The notes under the pieces were generated by a model. The model ran no database searches. It saw only the letters and a program-made list of their open reading frames with translations, and was not told the origin of the DNA. From JBGUVL01 sp045134375 (GTDB lineage Bacteria > Bacillota_I > Bacilli_A > Erysipelotrichales > Erysipelotrichaceae): a stretch of 29,377 nucleotides of DNA. The stretch covers positions 1 to 29,377 of the forward strand of contig JBGUVL010000009.1 of the NCBI GenBank assembly GCA_045134375.1, in the 5' to 3' direction. Each line of letters opens with the position of its first letter. The stretch's first letter is position 1. A program made the translations under genes and the position numbers. Positions 23,743 to 29,377 of the stretch are shown here, piece by piece.

Positions 23743-25110
23743 ATGTACGCAAAATTAGCTTGGGATAAATACAGTGAAGAAGATATTAAAAAAGTAATGG
23801 ATTTTAATGAGGATTACAAACATTTTATTTCCGTAGGGAAAACCGAAAGAGCTTGTGTTAAAGAAGCAATTGCATTGGCGGAAGCAAAAGGATTCAAAAA
23901 CATCAAGGAAATGAAATCATTACAATGTGGAGATAAAATCTATGTTGTAAATAAGAATAAGAATATTGCAGTTTTCATCATCGGAAAGAAACCTATGGAA
24001 GAAGGAATGCGTGTTTTAGGAGCACATATTGATTCTCCTCGTTTGGATATTAAGCAAAATCCTCTATACGAAAGCGAAGGATTTGCTTTATTAGATACTC
24101 ATTACTATGGCGGTATTAAGAAATATCAATGGGTGACCATTCCCTTGGCATTATATGGTGTTGTGGTAAAGAAAGATGGAACTAGTATCGATGTCGTTAT
24201 TGGTGAAGAGGATAATGATCCTGTGGTTGGTATTAGTGATCTATTGGTACATTTATCTGCCGACCAGATGAGCAAGACAGCAGCCAAAGTAATTGAAGGG
24301 GAAGATTTGGATGTTACCATTGGAAGCATGCCATTAAAAGGGGAAGAAAAAGACGCGGTGAAAGCGAATATCCTTCGTTTATTAAAAGAAAAATACGACA
24401 TGGAAGAAGAAGATTTCTTAAGTGCTGAAATTGAAGTAGTTCCTGCTGGAAAAGCGAGAGATTATGGAGTAGATCGTTCGATGGTGGCGGGATATGGTCA
24501 TGATGACCGTGTTTGTGGTTATACTTCTTTAGCCGCTGTTCTTGACAGCGATGTTTGTGATTATACTAGTTGTGCTATTTTAGTCGATAAGGAAGAGGTA
24601 GGGAGTATTGGAGCAACCGGAGCGCAGTCTCGTTTCTTTGAAAATACAGTTGCAGAGATCATCGCTTTGATGGAAGATTATTCTGATTTAAAAGTAAGGC
24701 GTGCCATGGAAAATACAAAGATGCTTTCTAGTGATGTTAGTGCTGGTTTTGATCCATTGTATCCAGGAGTGAATGAAAGAAAGAATTCTGCTTTCTTAGG
24801 AAAAGGAATTGTATTTAATAAATTTACTGGTTCTAGAGGAAAAGGTGGATGTAATGATGCAAATCCTGAATATATTGCGACTTTAAGAAAAATCATGGAT
24901 GAGGCAAATATTAATTTCCAAACAGCAGAACTTGGGAAAGTTGATCAGGGTGGTGGAGGAACCATTGCCTATATTTTAGGAAATTACAATATGAATGTCA
25001 TTGATGCTGGGGTTGCTGTATTAAACATGCATTCACCAATGGAAATCGTATCAAAGGCAGATGTTTATGAAACTTATGAGGCTTATAAAGTATTCTTAAA
25101 GAATGCGTAA
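23743..25110 (+). CDS. M18-family metallo-aminopeptidase
   Basis: Cytosolic zinc aminopeptidase of the aspartyl-aminopeptidase family, trimming N-terminal residues from peptides. 455 residues. Metal and catalytic marks: GAHIDSPRLD (93-102, His95), GHDDRVCG (bridging Asp), DKEEVGSIGATG (Glu pair), SSDVSAGFDP (Asp) and NMHSPMEIV (His near the C terminus). The tail around GKVDQGGGGTIAYIL is also typical. AGGAGG (23732-23737) overlaps the pepP stop with a five-base gap to the ATG. A clear terminator follows. Members differ in substrate preference (acidic or general), which cannot be read from the sequence. Confidence 0.92.
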   Translation: MYAKLAWDKYSEEDIKKVMDFNEDYKHFISVGKTERACVKEAIALAEAKGFKNIKEMKSLQCGDKIYVVNKNKNIAVFIIGKKPMEEGMRVLGAHIDSPRLDIKQNPLYESEGFALLDTHYYGGIKKYQWVTIPLALYGVVVKKDGTSIDVVIGEEDNDPVVGISDLLVHLSADQMSKTAAKVIEGEDLDVTIGSMPLKGEEKDAVKANILRLLKEKYDMEEEDFLSAEIEVVPAGKARDYGVDRSMVAGYGHDDRVCGYTSLAAVLDSDVCDYTSCAILVDKEEVGSIGATGAQSRFFENTVAEIIALMEDYSDLKVRRAMENTKMLSSDVSAGFDPLYPGVNERKNSAFLGKGIVFNKFTGSRGKGGCNDANPEYIATLRKIMDEANINFQTAELGKVDQGGGGTIAYILGNYNMNVIDAGVAVLNMHSPMEIVSKADVYETYEAYKVFLKNA

Positions 25111-25126
25111 AAATTTAAAAATAGAA

Positions 25127-25173
25127 CAAGGAAAACACCCGAAGGATTCGATATTTCTTCGGGCGTTTTCTTG
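25127..25173 (+). terminator. Long-stem terminator after the M18 peptidase gene
   Basis: CAAGGAAAAC (25127-25136) and CCCGAAG (25138-25144) pair with CTTCGGG (25157-25163) and GTTTTCTTG (25165-25173), broken by one mismatch and one bulge. The T run forms part of the stem rather than following it, so it is stable but not classical. Confidence 0.65.
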
Positions 25174-25393
25174 CTTGGATGGCAACCTTTTTCGTATTTT
25201 ACTATGCTACGTTATTGAGTAATAGATGCTTTTGGGAAACCTATGTTTTGTTATAACTTTATTCCTCACAAATTAATTTGATTGTCATGGCGAAAATACG
25301 ATTCGGTATCATCACAACATAGGAGAAATCCCCTATTTTATCAAATGGAACCATAGTAAGGCTTTCTTTTCTTAATATTCTATGGTATTTTAA
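25174..25393. other. Intergenic stretch before the flavodiiron gene
   Basis: No gene seen; a 25-codon frame starting at an ATG near 25179 lacks a ribosome site. A weak hairpin ATAGG/CCTAT (25319-25323 with 25332-25336) is followed by TTTT. Half-sites related to CTATGGTATT begin here: AACCATAG (25349-25356) and CTATGGTATT (25380-25389). Confidence 0.5.
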
Positions 25394-25422
25394 GTTACAT
25401 TTCATTGGTTTCATTGTATAAT
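25394..25422 (+). promoter_or_regulatory. Promoter of the flavodiiron protein gene
   Basis: GTTACA (25394-25399), 17-base spacer, perfect TATAAT (25417-25422). Transcription would begin near 25429. Related half-sites flank it: CTATGGTATT (25380-25389) just upstream of the -35 and AATACCATTAG (25423-25433) over the start site, which looks like an operator arrangement. Confidence 0.65.
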
Positions 25423-25461
25423 AATACCATTAGATAAAACATAAAATGAGGAGGAGAAATT

Positions 25462-27252
25462 ATGTTTATCAGCGAAGATATTAAATATGTTGGGGTAAAT
25501 GACCATCAAGTAGATTTGTTTGAAGGTCAATATGTAGTACCAAATGGTATGGCTTATAATTCTTATGTTATAATGGATGAAAAGATTGCTGTTATGGATA
25601 CCGTAGATCAACATTTTACCCATGAGTGGTTGGATAATTTGAATGTTGTGTTAGGGGAAAGAAAACCAGATTATTTAATTGTGCAACATATGGAGCCGGA
25701 TCATTCAGCGAATGTGGCTACCTTCCTTTCTTTGTATCCAGAAACTGTGGTTGTTGCTTCCGCAAAAGCGTTTGTTATGATGAAAAATTTCTTTACAAAT
25801 GATTATCAAGAACGTCGTATGGTCATTAAAGAAGGAGATACATTAAATTTGGGAAAACATACTTTGACCTTTGTAGCCGCACCAATGGTACATTGGCCAG
25901 AAGTTATGGTAACGTATGATAGCTATGACAAAGTATTGTTTTCAGCCGATGGTTTTGGTAAATTTGGCGCATTGGATGTGGAAGAAGATTGGGCATGTGA
26001 AGCAAGACGTTATTATATTGGTATTGTTGGAAAATATGGAGCGCAGGTGCAGGCATTACTGAAAAAAGCAGCATCATTAGATATTCAGACCATTTGTCCT
26101 TTGCATGGACCTATATTAAAAGAAAATCTTGGCTATTATCTGAACTTATATCAAACTTGGTCATCCTATGGAGTGGAAAGTGAAGGAATTATGATTGCCT
26201 ATACTTCGGTATATGGAAATACGAAAAAGGCAGTGGAATTGCTGGCAGAAAAGTTGAAGTTAAAAGGCTGTCCAAAAGTTGTAATCAATGATTTAGCACG
26301 TTGCGATATGGCAGAGGCGGTGGAAGATGCTTTCCGCTACGGACGAATCATCTTGGCTACAACAACTTATAATGCAGATATTTTCCCATTTATGAAAGAA
26401 TTTATTCATCATTTGAGTGAGCGCAATTTCCAAAATCGTACCGTGGGGTTCATCGAAAATGGAAGTTGGGCACCAATGGCAGCAAAAACAATGAAAAAGA
26501 TGTTAGAGGGATGTCGAAATCTGACCTTTACGGATACGGTAGTTCAGATTCACTCAGCGTTGGATGAAAAGAGCAACGAACAATTGGAAGCAATGGCAAA
26601 TGAATTCTGTATTGATTATTTAGCACAACATGAAGAAACTGCGAATAAGAATGATTTGAGAGCGTTGTTTAATATTGGTTATGGATTGTATGTTGTGACG
26701 AGTAATGATGGCAAAAAAGATAATGGATTAATCGTGAATACGGTATCGCAGGTAAGTGATTCTCCAAATCGAATTGCAGTGACGATCAATAAACAAAATT
26801 ACTCTCATCATGTGATTAAGCAGACCGGTATCATGAATGTAAACTGCTTATCAATAAACGCTCCGTTTAAAGTGTTTGAAACTTTTGGTTTCCAATCAGG
26901 AAGAAATACAGATAAATTTAAAGATACACCAGTCTTGAGAAGTGATAATGGATTAGTATTTTTAAACAAAGATATTAACTCTTTTATGTCGTTGAAGGTA
27001 GAACAATATGTTGATTTAGGAACGCATGGCATGTTTATCTGTTCGGTAAGTGAAGCTCGTGTTATATCGAATGCGGATACTATGACATATTCTTACTATC
27101 ATGCTCATGTAAAACCAAAACCAGAAACGGAAGGAAAAAAAGGTTTTGTTTGTAAAATCTGTGGTTACATCTATGAAGGCGAAACATTACCAGAAGACTA
27201 TATTTGTCCTTTGTGTAAACACGGTGTGATTGATTTTGAACCAATTTTATAA
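25462..27252 (+). CDS. Four-domain flavodiiron protein (O2/NO reductase) with fused flavin reductase and rubredoxin
   Basis: Cytosolic enzyme that reduces O2 to water and/or NO to N2O, protecting anaerobes. 596 residues in four parts. The lactamase-like diiron domain (about 1-235) has a complete ligand set: His76, Glu78, Asp80 (HMEPDH), His144, Asp163 and His215. The flavodoxin FMN domain (about 242-385) has the phosphate loop AYTSVYGNTKKA. A flavin-reductase-like FMN domain follows (about 400-550, ALFNIGYGLYVVTSNDG onward). The C-terminal rubredoxin (about 560-596) has Cys564, Cys567, Cys582 and Cys585. The core alone is about 400 residues, so the two extra electron-transfer domains may allow it to take electrons from NAD(P)H-derived flavin without separate partners. 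Strong GAGGAGGAG precedes the ATG. Monocistronic as far as visible. Confidence 0.93.
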   Translation: MFISEDIKYVGVNDHQVDLFEGQYVVPNGMAYNSYVIMDEKIAVMDTVDQHFTHEWLDNLNVVLGERKPDYLIVQHMEPDHSANVATFLSLYPETVVVASAKAFVMMKNFFTNDYQERRMVIKEGDTLNLGKHTLTFVAAPMVHWPEVMVTYDSYDKVLFSADGFGKFGALDVEEDWACEARRYYIGIVGKYGAQVQALLKKAASLDIQTICPLHGPILKENLGYYLNLYQTWSSYGVESEGIMIAYTSVYGNTKKAVELLAEKLKLKGCPKVVINDLARCDMAEAVEDAFRYGRIILATTTYNADIFPFMKEFIHHLSERNFQNRTVGFIENGSWAPMAAKTMKKMLEGCRNLTFTDTVVQIHSALDEKSNEQLEAMANEFCIDYLAQHEETANKNDLRALFNIGYGLYVVTSNDGKKDNGLIVNTVSQVSDSPNRIAVTINKQNYSHHVIKQTGIMNVNCLSINAPFKVFETFGFQSGRNTDKFKDTPVLRSDNGLVFLNKDINSFMSLKVEQYVDLGTHGMFICSVSEARVISNADTMTYSYYHAHVKPKPETEGKKGFVCKICGYIYEGETLPEDYICPLCKHGVIDFEPIL

Positions 27253-27268
27253 AGGAACGAATGAAAAA

Positions 27269-27302
27269 ATACAGGCAGCAATGATCTTCGTGCTGCCTGT
27301 AT
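27269..27302 (+). terminator. Strong 12-pair hairpin after the flavodiiron gene, without a + strand T run
   Basis: ATACAGGCAGCA (27269-27280) pairs perfectly with TGCTGCCTGTAT (27291-27302) around a ten-base loop. On the + strand no T run follows. On the minus strand it is followed by TTTTTT (complement of 27268-27263), so by the usual rules it would end leftward transcription better than rightward. On the + strand it may still cause pausing or protect a 3' end. Confidence 0.55.
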
Positions 27303-27332
27303 CCATGAATTAAGTAAGGGGGAAAGAGGAAA

Positions 27333-28928
27333 ATGAAGCAAGGAGTGAAGCATACTTTGCAGCGGGCTGAAAAGTTCAAATCTATCTTGGCAATAGAAGG
27401 TATTCTAGTAGGCTTTGTTGTAGGGATTATTATTGTAAGTTATCGTTTTTGCTTAAGTCAGGCTTCGTTATGGTTACATTCCATCATTTCATGGGCATCT
27501 GGTAATCCCATTCGTGTCTTGTTATGGTTTTTCGTATTAGCAATGATTGCTTATGTTGTGTCATTTTTATTGAAATGGGAGCCATTAATTTCAGGGAGTG
27601 GAATTCCTCAATTAGAGGCAGAAATGCAGGAAAAAATTAGTACCAATTGGTGGAAAGTGCTGAGTGCTAAATTTTTAGGTGGCTTTTTGTGCTTATTTGC
27701 TGGACTTTCTTTAGGAAGAGAAGGGCCTTCCATTCAATTAGGGGCGATGAGTGCAAAAGGTGTATCAAAAATAATGAAACGAGGAAAAAGTGAAGAACGC
27801 TATTTGTTAACTTGTGGAGCAAGTGCAGGATTAAGTGCAGCATTTCATGCACCATTAGCAGGTGTAATGTTTGCGATTGAAGAAGTTCATAAACACTTTA
27901 CTCCTGCATTATTGATTTCCGTGATGTGTTCTTCTATTGCATCGGATTTTTTAATGAGTTATATCCTTGGAATGAAACCGGTGTTTTCTTTTGATCTGCC
28001 TTCTTCTTTGCCGAGAGACTATTATTTGCTTTTGGTTATTTTGGGTGTTGTTCTTGGTATTTGTGGTGCTATTTATAATAAAGGTTTGCTGTGGTTTCAA
28101 TCGTTATATCGAAGAAGCAAAAGGTTAACATTGTATCAGAAATTATGCATTCCGTTTTTTTTCGCTGGTGTGGTTGCTTTTACGTTACCTGATATCTTAG
28201 GGGGAGGAGACTTGTTAGTAGAAAAGCTGATTGCAGGCGAATATAGTTTACATCTATTATTCATTTTACTTGTTGCCAAATTTTTGTTTTCTTGTATTTG
28301 TTTTGGCTCCGGTGCACCAGGGGGAATTTTTTTTCCATTATTGGTAATGGGTTGTTTGATTGGTGGATTTTATGCAAATCTTTGTGTGTTGTATTTTCAT
28401 GTTGAACCACAATTCATTAATAATTTTGTATTGCTTTCAATGGCAGGATTTTTTACTGCGATCGTAAGAGCGCCAATGACAGGAATTATTTTGATTTTTG
28501 AAATGACAGGGTCATTAACGCATCTATTTGCGATTTCATTAATCACCATTGTTTCCTATATTGTAGCGGACTTGTTAAAAGCAAAACCAATCTATGATTC
28601 CTTATTAGAAAATTTATTAGCGAATCGAAAAGATACTAATATCGAGGTAAAAAACATTGATCAAAAGGTATTGATGGAATTTATGGTAACCTATCATTCG
28701 AAACTGAATGGAAAACTAGTAAAAGATGTGCAATGGCCTGATTGTTTGATCGTTGCGTTAAGAAGAGGAGAAAAGGAATTTTTGCCCAAAGGAGCAACTT
28801 ATATCTGTGCGGGTGATGTGTTGATTACTATGTCAAATGAAAAAGTAAGTAGTGAAGTTTATGATCGAATGAGTGAACTTTGTGAGAGTGCTATGATGGA
28901 GGAAAATAATGAAACAGGGAATTTATGA
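27333..28928 (+). CDS. ClC-family chloride/proton antiporter with C-terminal TrkA-C-like domain
   Basis: Inner-membrane dimeric exchanger of 531 residues. The selectivity motifs GSGIPQ (88-93), GREGP (128-132) and GSGAPGGIFFP (about 324-334) are all present, as is the KPIY tyrosine segment. The gating Glu130 and the inner proton-path glutamate (Glu184 in FAIEEVHKHF) are kept, pointing to a coupled antiporter rather than a channel. The Ser in GSGIP and the standard filter argue against a fluoride-type CLC. After the last helix, residues about 435-515 form an RCK_C/TrkA-C-like domain that may bind a ligand or nucleotide. GAGG precedes the ATG by six bases. The last 20 bases overlap the next gene. 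Acid tolerance or ion balance is the likely role. Confidence 0.92.
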   Translation: MKQGVKHTLQRAEKFKSILAIEGILVGFVVGIIIVSYRFCLSQASLWLHSIISWASGNPIRVLLWFFVLAMIAYVVSFLLKWEPLISGSGIPQLEAEMQEKISTNWWKVLSAKFLGGFLCLFAGLSLGREGPSIQLGAMSAKGVSKIMKRGKSEERYLLTCGASAGLSAAFHAPLAGVMFAIEEVHKHFTPALLISVMCSSIASDFLMSYILGMKPVFSFDLPSSLPRDYYLLLVILGVVLGICGAIYNKGLLWFQSLYRRSKRLTLYQKLCIPFFFAGVVAFTLPDILGGGDLLVEKLIAGEYSLHLLFILLVAKFLFSCICFGSGAPGGIFFPLLVMGCLIGGFYANLCVLYFHVEPQFINNFVLLSMAGFFTAIVRAPMTGIILIFEMTGSLTHLFAISLITIVSYIVADLLKAKPIYDSLLENLLANRKDTNIEVKNIDQKVLMEFMVTYHSKLNGKLVKDVQWPDCLIVALRRGEKEFLPKGATYICAGDVLITMSNEKVSSEVYDRMSELCESAMMEENNETGNL

Positions 28929-29377
28929 AACGATTCAAAAGGAATGCGAACAATATCATGCAAAACTAGTTGTCGTATCAAAATATCGAAGCAATGAACA
29001 GTTGATGGAATACTATGAGGAAGGACAACGAGATTTTGGAGAAAATCGAGTGCAAGAGTTAGTAAAGAAAGCAGAAGAATTACCAAAGGATATTCATTGG
29101 CATATGATTGGACATTTACAATCGAATAAAGTGAAATATATTGCTCCTTTTATTGCGATTATTCATTCCATTCACTCATTGTCGTTGTTGGACGAAGTCG
29201 AAAAGCAAGCCAAAAAGAATGCTCGTATCATTCCTGTCTGCATTCAATTTAATCTTGCGAAAGAGGATAGTAAAAGCGGATTTCAAAAAGAAGAGTGGGA
29301 ACAAGTAATGGTGTATGCATCGAAACTTTCTCATATTGAAGTCGTTGGAATTATGGTTATGGGGCCGCATGTTGAGG
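28909..29377 (+). CDS. YggS/YlmE-family PLP homeostasis protein (truncated by the window end)
   Basis: PLP-binding protein without known catalysis, involved in vitamin B6 and amino-acid balance. Only 156 codons of about 220-230 are present; the frame is open at the edge. Motifs in order: PLP lysine in VVVSKYRS, FGENRVQEL, WHMIGHLQSNKVKYI, HSIHSLSL and QFNLAKEDSKSGF, then GIMVMGP. The ATG at 28909 follows GGAGGA (28898-28903) by five bases and lies inside the ClC gene, so translation is coupled. In many Gram-positive bacteria this gene opens the ylmE-sepF-ylmG-ylmH-divIVA division cluster, which might continue to the right. Confidence 0.93.
   Translation, partial: MKQGIYETIQKECEQYHAKLVVVSKYRSNEQLMEYYEEGQRDFGENRVQELVKKAEELPKDIHWHMIGHLQSNKVKYIAPFIAIIHSIHSLSLLDEVEKQAKKNARIIPVCIQFNLAKEDSKSGFQKEEWEQVMVYASKLSHIEVVGIMVMGPHVE

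Noticed and set aside
25179..25256. 25-codon frame after the M18 terminator
   Set aside because: No ribosome site, directly after a terminator, ordinary AT-rich composition.

Overview
The window looks like a chromosomal stretch of a low-GC, AT-rich member of the Bacillota. My best guess is an Erysipelotrichia-type gut anaerobe. The grounds are strong GGAGG ribosome binding sites, an operon with a PyrR-type attenuator, anaerobe-type oxygen defence (a flavodiiron protein) and cell-wall genes resembling those of Gram-positive cocci and clostridia. Taxonomy is inferred from gene content and remembered protein similarity, because no search could be run. I saw no rRNA, tRNA, CRISPR array, insertion sequence or phage gene.

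Layout. Positions 1-345 hold no large gene: a terminator, two tiny hydrophobic open frames and a second terminator. A cell-wall operon follows (399-6650): murF, a D-Ala-D-X ligase, a PLP racemase, a membrane acyltransferase-like protein and a COG2509-type flavoprotein. The ligase and racemase resemble VanG/VanC and VanT, the D-serine glycopeptide-resistance enzymes. The membrane protein resembles the N-terminal half of VanT, so the VanT architecture appears split into two adjacent genes. A membrane-anchored PdaA-like polysaccharide deacetylase (6718-8010) follows its own terminator.

Positions 8011-8383 hold a large nested hairpin (possible small RNA or terminator) and then a clear promoter plus PyrR attenuator. 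This drives a complete UMP pathway operon, pyrB-pyrC-carA-carB-pyrK-pyrD-pyrF-pyrE (8384-17878), closed by a terminator shared with a convergent MATE efflux gene. No pyrR gene lies in the window, so the regulator must act from elsewhere.

The MATE gene is divergent from a two-gene unit of unknown pathway: a class III aminotransferase and a PfkB-family kinase (19414-21541). After a 392-base gap come two cytosolic metallo-aminopeptidases, an M24 prolidase-type enzyme and an M18 enzyme. Next is a four-domain flavodiiron protein (lactamase-like, flavodoxin, flavin reductase, rubredoxin) behind a promoter flanked by repeated half-sites. The window ends with a ClC chloride/proton antiporter carrying a TrkA-C-like tail, overlapping the start of a truncated YggS-family PLP protein.

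How the genes work together. The first operon supplies and uses the D-amino-acid end of the peptidoglycan stem: racemase makes D-Ala and/or D-Ser, ligase makes the dipeptide, MurF attaches it to UDP-MurNAc-tripeptide. The pyr operon makes UMP from bicarbonate, glutamine, aspartate and PRPP, and the UMP pool feeds back through PyrR attenuation. The remaining genes serve envelope modification, drug efflux, peptide turnover, oxygen or NO removal and ion balance.
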